This document shows positions 53,746-62,007 of a DNA stretch of 64,000 nucleotides, piece by piece. Position numbers and translations under genes: made by a program. The notes beneath the pieces are model-generated. The model searched no databases, was not told the DNA's origin, and saw nothing but the letters and a program-made list of their open reading frames with translations. The stretch covers positions 124,001-188,000 of the forward strand of contig CASGAM010000023.1 of NCBI GenBank assembly GCA_949299545.1. The letters are read 5' to 3'. Positions within the stretch are counted from its first letter, which is position 1; the number at the start of each line of letters is the position of its first letter. Origin of the DNA: an uncultured Prevotellaceae bacterium (GTDB lineage Bacteria; Bacteroidota; Bacteroidia; Bacteroidales; Bacteroidaceae).

Positions 53746-54671
53746 ACGCTTCCACTCTTAAAATCAATTCTTTCTGCAATTCTCAACTTTGCACTCCGGC
53801 TACGGGGATTCATCCTTATTTCCTCTTCGCCAGCAACAATCACCTTATTGTTTACCGCTCTAAAAGGCGTATTTGTCCGTCCAAACAAATCCTGTTCAAT
53901 CTGCCCTTCAACATTACCGCATTTTATAATATTTTTCACCATTCTGTCTTCCAATGAATGGTAAGTCAATACAACCAACCGCCCTCCCGGCCGAATCAGT
54001 TGCGTAGCAGACTGCAACATCCTGCGAAGTGCATCCATTTCCTCATTGACCTCTATCCTTAACGCTTGAAATAGTTTTGCCAGTTCTTTCTTCTCACGGT
54101 CTCTTGCAAAAACAGGCCTGACAACCTCCATCAAAGCTGCAGACGTCTCTATCCGTCTGATTTTACGGGATTTAACCAAAAGCGCAGCCAATTTGCGCGA
54201 TTGTTTTAACTCACCATACAGATAAAACAGATTCGCCAGCCGTTCTTCATCATACAGGTTAATGACATCTGCCGCAGTCATTCTCGCCTGACGGTTCATC
54301 CGCATATCCAATAATCCATCAAAACGAAACGAAAAACCGCGTTCCTCCACATCAAAATGATGGCTTGACACACCAAGATCTGCCAACAACCCATCAATCT
54401 GATTTACATTATAATAACGCATCCAGTTCTTTAAATATCTGAAATTGCTGCGAATAAACGTAAAGCGGCTGTCCTCCCAAACGTTTGCTGCGGCATCCGC
54501 ATCTTGGTCAAAGCTGTACAAATGCCCGTTAGAAGACAAACGCTCCAATATTTCACGACTATGGCCACCACCTCCAAACGTCACATCTACATAAACACCT
54601 TCGGGATTGATATTCAATCCATCAACGGCCTCTTTCAACAAAACCGGCACATGATAAACACTACCCTCCAT
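53742..54671 (-). CDS. rsmH: 16S rRNA (cytosine-1402-N4)-methyltransferase RsmH
   Basis: About 309 residues from the ATG at 54671 (MEGSVYHVPVLLKEAVDGL). The frame is open further upstream, but that part crosses a promoter-like element. The SAM-binding motif is YVDVTFGGGGHS, followed by LLADLGVSSHHFD, GLLDMRMNRQ, ALRIEVNEEMDAL and LVVLTYHSLEDRMVK, all family hallmarks. It methylates C1402 of 16S rRNA. It is the first gene of the dcw cluster here; no mraZ precedes it. Confidence 0.97.
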   Translation of the reverse strand: MEGSVYHVPVLLKEAVDGLNINPEGVYVDVTFGGGGHSREILERLSSNGHLYSFDQDADAAANVWEDSRFTFIRSNFRYLKNWMRYYNVNQIDGLLADLGVSSHHFDVEERGFSFRFDGLLDMRMNRQARMTAADVINLYDEERLANLFYLYGELKQSRKLAALLVKSRKIRRIETSAALMEVVRPVFARDREKKELAKLFQALRIEVNEEMDALRRMLQSATQLIRPGGRLVVLTYHSLEDRMVKNIIKCGNVEGQIEQDLFGRTNTPFRAVNNKVIVAGEEEIRMNPRSRSAKLRIAERIDFKSGSV

Positions 54672-54700
54672 GAATGCGTGCCTCCTTATATTTTTGGAGT

Positions 54701-54708
54701 CAAAGATA
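54701..54708 (-). promoter_or_regulatory. putative -7 promoter element of the dcw cluster
   Basis: Reads TATCTTTG on the minus strand, an exact TAnnTTTG match, about 30 bases before the rsmH start. No obvious -33 box. It probably drives the whole rsmH-yqeY run. Confidence 0.5.
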
Positions 54709-54840
54709 CAAAATTCCGCCCAGTGACACCTTATAAAATGACATTTATTTTTCAACACCCTGTTGATATATCGTTTTTATATTTAAAATATAAGAATTCT
54801 AAAATTTATTTTGTAAATTTATCGCCATAAAAGCACAACT

Positions 54841-55548
54841 ATGAAACGACTTTTGATGTTGGCTATCCTGACAGTATACCTCGTAGGTTCATTATGCAGC
54901 CGCGAGAGACGTTCCGTGGTGCGACTTGAAACGACTTACGGTGTTATTCGCATTGCCCTCAGCGACGACACGCCCGGACATAGAGACAACTTTATAAAAT
55001 TAATCCGACAAGGTTTCTATAACGGTACAACATTCCACCGTGTCATTAAAGACTTCATTATCCAGGGAGGCGACCCTCTATCAAAACAAAAGCCCGCTTC
55101 CGAAAATTTGGGGAGTGGAAGCCCCGGTTACCTGTTAGCTCCCGAGATTGACTTACCATACCAATACCACTGTCGGGGAGCTGTAGCAATGGCACGCGAA
55201 GACGACAGCGTCAATCCCGACCACCTGAGCAACGGTTCGCAATTTTATATCGTATGGGGTAGAACCTACACTTCGAACGAACTTGACAAGCTTCCCGTCA
55301 ATTTTTCTTTAGACATGTCATTGGACTACCGCACAATAGGTGGTACACCTGAATTAGACGGCGCTTATACTGTTTTTGGGGAAGTTATCGAAGGAATGGA
55401 AGTTGTAAAAAACATTCAGGCCGTTTCCACCGATTCTACCGACAAGCCTTTAACTGACATTTTCATCAATGAAGCGTCAATAGAACAATTATCCAAAAAA
55501 GCAGAGAAAACACTTCAAAAACATCTTTTAAGGACAGAAAAACTATAA
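54841..55548 (+). CDS. exported cyclophilin-type peptidyl-prolyl isomerase
   Basis: A 235-residue protein with an N-terminal signal (MKRLLMLAILTVYLVGSLCS); the Cys19 could be a lipid anchor but the lipobox (GSLC) is weak. The cyclophilin domain (about residues 27-215) has FYNGTTFHRVIKDFIIQGGD with the catalytic Arg, GAVAMAR, NGSQFYIVWG and AYTVFGEVIEGMEVVKNIQ. It should assist folding of envelope proteins in the periplasm. An insertion (RTYTSNELDKLPVNFSLDMS) before the last strands is normal for Bacteroidetes homologues. It diverges from the dcw cluster and precedes the DUF4493 operon by 190 bases. Confidence 0.94.
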   Translation: MKRLLMLAILTVYLVGSLCSRERRSVVRLETTYGVIRIALSDDTPGHRDNFIKLIRQGFYNGTTFHRVIKDFIIQGGDPLSKQKPASENLGSGSPGYLLAPEIDLPYQYHCRGAVAMAREDDSVNPDHLSNGSQFYIVWGRTYTSNELDKLPVNFSLDMSLDYRTIGGTPELDGAYTVFGEVIEGMEVVKNIQAVSTDSTDKPLTDIFINEASIEQLSKKAEKTLQKHLLRTEKL

Positions 55549-55738
55549 ACAAAAACATCAAGGCCAAAAATTTTCATCGCGCCCGACTACAAGCGAAACC
55601 CCTTGTTTTCATAACCTTCGTAGGAAAAATACTGAAATTTACCCATATAGACCACATTTTTCACCTAAAAAACTACCAAAATTTCCCCTATATACCAAAA
55701 AATACACCCATTTTTGCAACGTAAAAAATATAACTAAA

Positions 55739-56557
55739 ATGAAAATTGTATTCTATTCAGTGGCCCTGTTGGGCTTATTGTACGGAGTAAGTTCCTGTAC
55801 CCAAGAAAGTGACGCGCTTGCTTCTGCCGGCACTGGCAAATTGGCTGTAAATATAGATACAGACCTTACATTCAGAAATTCATCAGCAAAAACAACGAAC
55901 CTGCGCAGTATTGACGAAACAGAATTTTCGAATATCCGCAACTATACTGTGACATTAGAAAAAACAGCAGGGAACGAACAAATATACAGCGCATTATACA
56001 GTGAATGGGCATTGGCATATGAAGTGGAATCAAATGTGGAATACCGTTTAACGGCCAGTTATGGTCAAGCCGTTCCTGCAAGCTATGACAATCTTTTAGT
56101 CAAAGGAAGTGAAGTATTCACAGTTCAGGCAGGATCTACCAAAGTCATCAGTTTCCAATGCAAGCCACAAGCTGCAAAAGTAAACGTCATCTATTCTGAT
56201 GATTTTGAAACATATTTCTCAGACTGTATAGTCAGCATCAAAACAAAACACATGGATCAAGCATGGACAATGTCAAAAGTCGACGTAGGTAAAGATTTGT
56301 TTCTTCAAACAGATGAAGAAGAAAATGTAGAACTTGCTTTTGACATTAAAGACAAAAACGGTGAGTCAGTATCTCCAGACGGATTCAGCAGCACAAAGAA
56401 TGTTACAGTAAATCCTCAAACATTGCTCAAACTTACCATCAAACCGGATGTGACAGAAATAGAAGGAGGTAAATTCGGTATCAACGTATCTGTCAACACA
56501 GATGTTACAGATGAGGATGTAAATATTGTAGTTCCTAATGATATTTTTAACAACTAA
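55739..56557 (+). CDS. DUF4493-like surface lipoprotein
   Basis: A 272-residue lipoprotein (signal VALLGLLYGVSSC, Cys20). The mature protein has the two-lobed beta architecture of DUF4493 proteins: a first lobe with GKLAVNIDTDLTF and a second starting AAKVNVIYSDDFETYFSDCI, the latter matching the YSDxFxxxFSDYE pattern shared by the next two gene products. Fold resemblance to fimbrillin-like beta-sandwiches is my inference. Function unknown. It is the first gene of the operon, 18 bases before the next gene. Confidence 0.75.
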   Translation: MKIVFYSVALLGLLYGVSSCTQESDALASAGTGKLAVNIDTDLTFRNSSAKTTNLRSIDETEFSNIRNYTVTLEKTAGNEQIYSALYSEWALAYEVESNVEYRLTASYGQAVPASYDNLLVKGSEVFTVQAGSTKVISFQCKPQAAKVNVIYSDDFETYFSDCIVSIKTKHMDQAWTMSKVDVGKDLFLQTDEEENVELAFDIKDKNGESVSPDGFSSTKNVTVNPQTLLKLTIKPDVTEIEGGKFGINVSVNTDVTDEDVNIVVPNDIFNN

Positions 56558-56575
56558 CTCCTAAAACGAATTGAT

Positions 56576-57910
56576 ATGAACAAGATTCTATATACAGCCT
56601 GCAGTTCCTTGTTTCTTTTAGCAGCATTTTCATCCTGTGAAATGAAAGATGAATTATTAGGCTCAAAAAACAATAGCGAAAACCAGGGAGAACTTCAGTT
56701 AAACATCTCCAATGATGCACAAATAAGTACAGTGGTACGTTCTACAGCTGAAGATAACGGCATAAAACCGGGGGTATTTCCTGCTGAAGAAGTCAACGTC
56801 AATAATTATACAGTCGTTATCTCTGATAACAATACAGACCTAGAAGTTAAAAAAGGCTTAGCTTCCGAATTGGGCAGCAACGGCAATATCTCTCTGTCAC
56901 TTGAAGAAGGCGGATACACTGTTAAAGCATACAATTATGACGGAAGTAACGTCAATGTTTCAACCAGACCTTATTTCTTAGGTACAAGCAATTTGACCAT
57001 CCTTCCCGGGACAAAGACAACTGCAAATATCAGCTGCAAACTTCAAAACATCGAAGTAGCCATTTCATTAGACCAAAGTTTCAAAACCAGCTTTAACAGC
57101 GATTATGAAATAACCGTTGACAATGGCGCAGGTGCCATCCAGATATTTACATCAGAAAACATCAACACAAAATATTATTTTGCCGTACCTGAAGACAAGA
57201 GCAGCATAACTGTTTCCATTAAAGCTAATACGGCAGAAGATAATCAACTCATCCAACGCACCTATACAGTAACAAAACCAGCTGACTCGGAAGGTAACAA
57301 TATATTAGGTGAAGGAGATGCGTTTATCATCAACCTTACAGAAGACGGTTCAACCTCATCTTACGTTGACTTCGGCATGAGTGTTGACTTTAGTTTTGCT
57401 GAAAAGGAAGAGGTAATTACAATACCAGCTGAAAACATAACCTTTACAGAACAAGAAGGTGAAAGCGGTGAAGGCGATAATGAAGAACCGGAAGAGGCAA
57501 TAACATTTATAGGCCTACCGGAAACTTACACGAATCCGGGAGCTAGCGGAACACCTGTTGTAGTAACTATCAACGCAAAAAATGGAATAGCAAACTTATT
57601 TGTCACCATCAGCAGTACAAATCAGGGCTTTATGGGAACTCTACAGGGATTCGGATTAGCAGAAACATTTGACATTGCAAATCCCGGCGAATTGGAAGCC
57701 ATACTGACGGGTTCACTAGAAGATGGAGAAGGTATTGGACTTCTGAAACCAGGCCAAAAAATTAAAGGTGAAACATCTTTTGTATTTGATGTCACAGAGT
57801 TTATGACGTTGTTACCATTATACGGTTCCGGTGAGAACGTATTCTCCATAGAAGTTGTCGACACACAATCCATATCAAAAGGAGGAGACCTGAAGGTTAA
57901 TATTGAATAA
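56576..57910 (+). CDS. DUF4493-like surface lipoprotein with extra C-terminal domain
   Basis: A 444-residue lipoprotein (SLFLLAAFSSC, Cys21). The N-terminal DUF4493-like part (about 30-280) contains GELQLNISNDAQ and VAISLDQSFKTSFNSDYEIT, paralogous to its neighbours. An acidic hinge (GESGEGDNEEPEEA) follows. The C-terminal part (about 310-444, with GLPETYTNPGASGTPVVVTI) is a separate beta-rich domain that resembles the DUF4840/DUF4493-associated type but that I cannot name. Function unknown. It sits 18 bases before the next gene in the same operon. Confidence 0.7.
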   Translation: MNKILYTACSSLFLLAAFSSCEMKDELLGSKNNSENQGELQLNISNDAQISTVVRSTAEDNGIKPGVFPAEEVNVNNYTVVISDNNTDLEVKKGLASELGSNGNISLSLEEGGYTVKAYNYDGSNVNVSTRPYFLGTSNLTILPGTKTTANISCKLQNIEVAISLDQSFKTSFNSDYEITVDNGAGAIQIFTSENINTKYYFAVPEDKSSITVSIKANTAEDNQLIQRTYTVTKPADSEGNNILGEGDAFIINLTEDGSTSSYVDFGMSVDFSFAEKEEVITIPAENITFTEQEGESGEGDNEEPEEAITFIGLPETYTNPGASGTPVVVTINAKNGIANLFVTISSTNQGFMGTLQGFGLAETFDIANPGELEAILTGSLEDGEGIGLLKPGQKIKGETSFVFDVTEFMTLLPLYGSGENVFSIEVVDTQSISKGGDLKVNIE

Positions 57911-57927
57911 CTTAAATACTTGAGAAC

Positions 57928-59625
57928 GTGAAAAAGTATATATATATAAACATCTGTGCAACTGCACTGCTGCTTGCATCATGCCAGTCTGAGGAACTCA
58001 TACATCAGACTGAAGGCGAAGGTTATATACAATTATCATCAATTGAAATAGATAAAAATGTACAGACCAGAGCAACCGATGAAATCATGGGCGTTAAAAT
58101 AATTGCAGCCGATGGCACCGTATACAAACAAACTGATGACTGGACAGAACTTCAAGGAGTAAATTTCCTAGTTCCGGCCGGCACGACATACACCATCGAA
58201 GCCTATTCTGCATCTAAAAATGAAAGTCAAGGTTTCGATGCAGAGCCTTATTACAGCGGTAAGGAAGAACTCACGGTCAAAGCTAACACAGCTCATAATG
58301 TAGAAATAGTTTGTAAATTAAGCCAAAGTATGGTGACAGTTTCCTACTCAGACAATTTCAAAAAACATTTCTCTGACTATGAAACGACCATCACCGGCAA
58401 TGACGACCTGAGTATTGTTTTCAATTCTACCGAAACGCGGTCAGCATACGTAAAAGCCGGTCAACCTCTGAAAGCATCATTGAACTTAACACCTAACGGA
58501 GGTTCACCGACCAATATTGAACGAACAATTGTAGAAAATGCATTACCGGCCTATCGTTACAATGTTAAATACGATGTAAACACGGAAGGTATAGGCGATA
58601 TCAATATATCAGTAAATCAAGATCGTCATGAATATGAAATTACTTTAGGTGTACCTTTGAAACCAGACGGCGTTTCTACCACAGCTATCGCAGGCGACAA
58701 TTCTAAGGTATGGGGTAAATTTGCCATATTAGAAGGCCAATGTACTTTCATTGAACCGGAATCACCTGTCGAATTCAAATATAAAAAGACAACTGACGAT
58801 ACTTGGGAAACAGCAACGGCCATAAAAGACAATGAAACAAATCTTTATACAGCCAAAGTTACAAATCTGGAATTCGGAACAGAATATCAGTATAAAATCG
58901 TATGCGGCGAAGCGGAAGGCTCCGTTCTAAGTTTTACAACTGAACCTTATGAGGAAATTCCGAATTTAAACCTCGACACGTGGACACAAGACGGAAAGAA
59001 CTGGTTCGCTAATGCTGTAGCCAACGCTTACGAAGGTGAAGGTGCCTATTGGGCCACCGGCAATGAAGGTGTTACATCATTTCTCGCCGGAAGTAACGAC
59101 CCCATCACAGTCAGAACGGATGATGCTGTTTCAGGATATGCCGCAGAGATGCATACTATCACAGGTATAACTTTAGTCGGCGCCGCTTCAGGAAACTTGT
59201 TTATCGGGAAATATAAAACAAATATGGGGGAGCCATCAGCCAGCGTCACTTTCGGACGTCCCTACACAGGTGCCCGTCCTACAAAACTGTCTGGATATTA
59301 CAAATACACACCTAAACCCATTAGCAATGATGGCAGTGTTCCTGGCAACCTTGTAAATGATGAATGTAATATTTACGTGCGGCTTTGGGACTCTGAAGGT
59401 AATGAAATTGGATTTGGCGAATTTGTCGGCAAAGAACAAGTTGATACTTATACTCCATTCGAGTTTAATATCAATTATTCCGACCCGAAGAAACGCCCTG
59501 CCACAATCACGATCGTAGCGACCTCAAGCCATTATGGCGGAGAGTTCAGTGGTGCCAAAGTAGTCGGACAAGTAGGAGCCGGCAGTACCCTGTGGGTAGA
59601 CGAATTCAGTTTATCATACGAATAA
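57928..59625 (+). CDS. lipoprotein with DUF4493-like, FN3-like and PCMD domains
   Basis: A 565-residue lipoprotein starting at a GTG (MKKYIYINICATALLLASC, Cys19). The DUF4493-like part (about 30-235) has VTVSYSDNFKKHFSDYETTI. A fibronectin III-like domain (about 245-345) precedes the PCMD domain (about 350-565), recognisable by NLDTWTQDGKNW, AEMHTITGITLVGAASGNLF, SFGRPYTGARPTK-type wording and the closing GSTLWVDEFSLSYE. PCMD (putative carbohydrate metabolism domain) is a jelly-roll domain without an established reaction. Its PCMD part is very similar to that of the gene at 60376-61998. It ends 7 bases before the barrel gene. Confidence 0.82.
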   Translation: MKKYIYINICATALLLASCQSEELIHQTEGEGYIQLSSIEIDKNVQTRATDEIMGVKIIAADGTVYKQTDDWTELQGVNFLVPAGTTYTIEAYSASKNESQGFDAEPYYSGKEELTVKANTAHNVEIVCKLSQSMVTVSYSDNFKKHFSDYETTITGNDDLSIVFNSTETRSAYVKAGQPLKASLNLTPNGGSPTNIERTIVENALPAYRYNVKYDVNTEGIGDINISVNQDRHEYEITLGVPLKPDGVSTTAIAGDNSKVWGKFAILEGQCTFIEPESPVEFKYKKTTDDTWETATAIKDNETNLYTAKVTNLEFGTEYQYKIVCGEAEGSVLSFTTEPYEEIPNLNLDTWTQDGKNWFANAVANAYEGEGAYWATGNEGVTSFLAGSNDPITVRTDDAVSGYAAEMHTITGITLVGAASGNLFIGKYKTNMGEPSASVTFGRPYTGARPTKLSGYYKYTPKPISNDGSVPGNLVNDECNIYVRLWDSEGNEIGFGEFVGKEQVDTYTPFEFNINYSDPKKRPATITIVATSSHYGGEFSGAKVVGQVGAGSTLWVDEFSLSYE

Positions 59626-59632
59626 ACACTTA

Positions 59633-60364
59633 ATGAAAAGAAAACTTATCATCATATTGTCAATCTTTATGTGCGTAGTCAACAGCTACGCACTTAAAGG
59701 TTTTGACCGCGAAATCCCAAAATCACTTTTTGTCCCTAAAGGGACTTGGTCGAGCGGTTTGTCTTTTTCCTATCTTGAAATGGAAAGCGACAACTATAAA
59801 TTTCTTGTTCTCAATGACATATTAGGCGAAGGCTATACTTTCAAGATCAGTCCGCACGCATCCTACTTTTTTAAAGACAATATCAGCGCCGGCTTAAGAG
59901 TTGTATATCAACGTACTTTTGCCGATGTAGGAAACATAGGTATTGATTTGGGCGATGACCTAAGTATGGAAGTAAAAGATTATGGTTATATTGACCATGA
60001 GTTCTCCACTACCGCATTCCTCAGAACCTACATGGGACTTGGCAACAGTAAAGTTTTCGGTTTTTTCAATGAACTGAGTATAACGTGCGGCTATAGTCAA
60101 GGAAAAACAGTTTCCGGTTCGGGTAATAACGTAACAGGTACATATCAAACGGCCAGCCGGCTCCAGATTGGTGCCACGCCCGGCCTCACAGCTTTTGTCA
60201 CCAACAACCTGGCCGTTGAAGTCTCTGTCGATGTATTAGGTCTTAACTTCCAATGGATTGACCAGAAAACGAACCAGGTGGAAAGCGGAAGTTTCAGAAA
60301 AAGCTCCGCCAACTTTAAAATCGACATATTCTCTATCAACATCGGTTTGTGTACCTACTTTTAA
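59633..60364 (+). CDS. outer membrane beta-barrel protein
   Basis: A 243-residue protein with a signal peptide (MKRKLIIILSIFMCVVNSYA). The mature chain alternates polar and hydrophobic residues with many aromatic-ended strands (WSSGLSFSYLEMES, ISAGLRVVYQRTF, LAVEVSVDVLGLNFQW) and ends in Phe (GLCTYF), as expected for a barrel inserted by BamA. About 8-10 strands are likely. It lies inside the DUF4493/PCMD operon and may assist export or anchoring of the neighbouring lipoproteins, but there is no direct evidence. Family not recognised. Confidence 0.8.
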   Translation: MKRKLIIILSIFMCVVNSYALKGFDREIPKSLFVPKGTWSSGLSFSYLEMESDNYKFLVLNDILGEGYTFKISPHASYFFKDNISAGLRVVYQRTFADVGNIGIDLGDDLSMEVKDYGYIDHEFSTTAFLRTYMGLGNSKVFGFFNELSITCGYSQGKTVSGSGNNVTGTYQTASRLQIGATPGLTAFVTNNLAVEVSVDVLGLNFQWIDQKTNQVESGSFRKSSANFKIDIFSINIGLCTYF

Positions 60365-60375
60365 AAGAAACGAAG

Positions 60376-61998
60376 ATGTTCAAAAAAACAATCATAGACT
60401 TTGCTATTGTTCTTGCAGGCCTGAACCTCATGTCTTGCATCCACAATGATATCCCATATCCATATATTGAAGGTGTCATACAAGACATCGCCGTATATGA
60501 TATGCAAGGAGATGCACAAATCGACACAAAAAGAAGAATTGTAGAGTTGACAGTCGGTGAGGACGCATGGCTCAACAGTCTGCAAATAACCAAACTGGTG
60601 GCAAATGCGGAAGCTTCTATATTTCCGGACACATCTGCATGTATACGTCCCGACCAGTTTCCAAACTACAGTTTTACATCATTAAGCGAACTTCCTGCCA
60701 ATGCAAACACATCGGCAGACTTCACAACACCTTTAAAAATAACGCTCAGCACCTATCAAGATTATGTGTGGACAATAAAAGTAACACAAAATATCGAAAG
60801 AACTGTTGAGATCGAGCATCAAATCGGAAATGCACAAATTGATGAGCAAAACAAACGTGCCATTATTTATATAGAAGATGGCCGGTCACTGACAGACGTG
60901 CATATAATCAAACTTAATTTGGAAGGCAGCAAGGCGACAGCCGTACCGGATCCTACAACTGTAACCGACTTTTCACGTGCAAGAACATTCGAGTATTTTA
61001 AGGGAGACATTTATCTTGGCGCATGGACAGTTGATGTCCAACCTTCCACAACCCTCTCAGCGACGGGAGAGGTCAATGCCTGGGCTACCAAAGCCACGCT
61101 TCAGGGTGAAATGAAAAGCGGTGCAACACCGGTCGTAGAGTATAAACAAGCTACGGAAACAGACTGGACAGAATTGCCGTCAGACAACGTGACAATAAAA
61201 TCATCCACATCATTCATCGCTGAAGCCAGCGGTCTGCAAAGCGGAACGACCTACGAATGGCGCGTATCTGTCGACGGGACAGCCTGCGAACCGGCCACTT
61301 TTGAGACGGAAACCATCGTGGAACTCCCCAACATGAATTTCGACACATGGACCCAAAACGGAAAAAACTGGTACGCCAACGATGTTGCAGACAATTACGA
61401 CAACCCTAAAGCATGGTGGGCCAGCGGTAATGAAGGAGTTACTTCATCATTGGCAGGCGGGCATGATGCCTTAACCGAACCTGTAAGCGGCTCGGACGCC
61501 TACAAAGGTAAAGCCGCCAAGCTACACTCCATCACAGGCGTCACCCTTGTAGGTGCAGCAGCAGGCAACCTGTTCATCGGAACATACAAGACGAACATGG
61601 GTAACCCTTCGGCAAGTGTCTCGTTCGGACGCGCATATTCCGGAGCCCGTCCGACTAAAATGAAAGGTTACTACAAATACACCCCCATGCCGATTACCAA
61701 CAACGGCACCGTACCCGGCAACCTGCAAACGGATGAGTGCCACATTTACTTACGGCTCTGGGACGCCAATGACAAAGAAATCGCCTACGGCGAGTTCGTC
61801 GGAACGGAGAAAGTAACAACCTATCAACCGTTTGAATTTGACATTAACTACTCTGACACAAAGTCAAAACCTGCAAAAATCACGATTGTAGCCACCTCGA
61901 GCCACTATGGCGGCGAATTTTCCGGCGCAAAAGTTGTCGGTCAGGTTGGTGACGGCAGCACCCTGTGGGTTGACGAATTTGAGTTATCTTATGACTAA
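60376..61998 (+). CDS. lipoprotein with PCMD domain
   Basis: About 540 residues from the ATG at 60376 (MFKKTIIDFAIVLAGLNLMS, then Cys21); the longer open frame from 60349 would overlap the barrel gene. N-terminal Ig-like domains (about 25-205, with EDAWLNSLQITKLVANAEAS and YQDYVWTIKVTQNIERTVEI) are followed by an FN3-like domain (about 220-315) and the PCMD domain (about 320-540, NMNFDTWTQNGKNW to GSTLWVDEFELSYD). The N-terminal Ig-like part matches the leader domain often found in PCMD proteins and differs from the DUF4493 type of the gene at 57928. Function unknown. The next gene starts 9 bases after its stop. Confidence 0.85.
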   Translation: MFKKTIIDFAIVLAGLNLMSCIHNDIPYPYIEGVIQDIAVYDMQGDAQIDTKRRIVELTVGEDAWLNSLQITKLVANAEASIFPDTSACIRPDQFPNYSFTSLSELPANANTSADFTTPLKITLSTYQDYVWTIKVTQNIERTVEIEHQIGNAQIDEQNKRAIIYIEDGRSLTDVHIIKLNLEGSKATAVPDPTTVTDFSRARTFEYFKGDIYLGAWTVDVQPSTTLSATGEVNAWATKATLQGEMKSGATPVVEYKQATETDWTELPSDNVTIKSSTSFIAEASGLQSGTTYEWRVSVDGTACEPATFETETIVELPNMNFDTWTQNGKNWYANDVADNYDNPKAWWASGNEGVTSSLAGGHDALTEPVSGSDAYKGKAAKLHSITGVTLVGAAAGNLFIGTYKTNMGNPSASVSFGRAYSGARPTKMKGYYKYTPMPITNNGTVPGNLQTDECHIYLRLWDANDKEIAYGEFVGTEKVTTYQPFEFDINYSDTKSKPAKITIVATSSHYGGEFSGAKVVGQVGDGSTLWVDEFELSYD

Positions 61999-62007
61999 CA
62001 GCGTACA

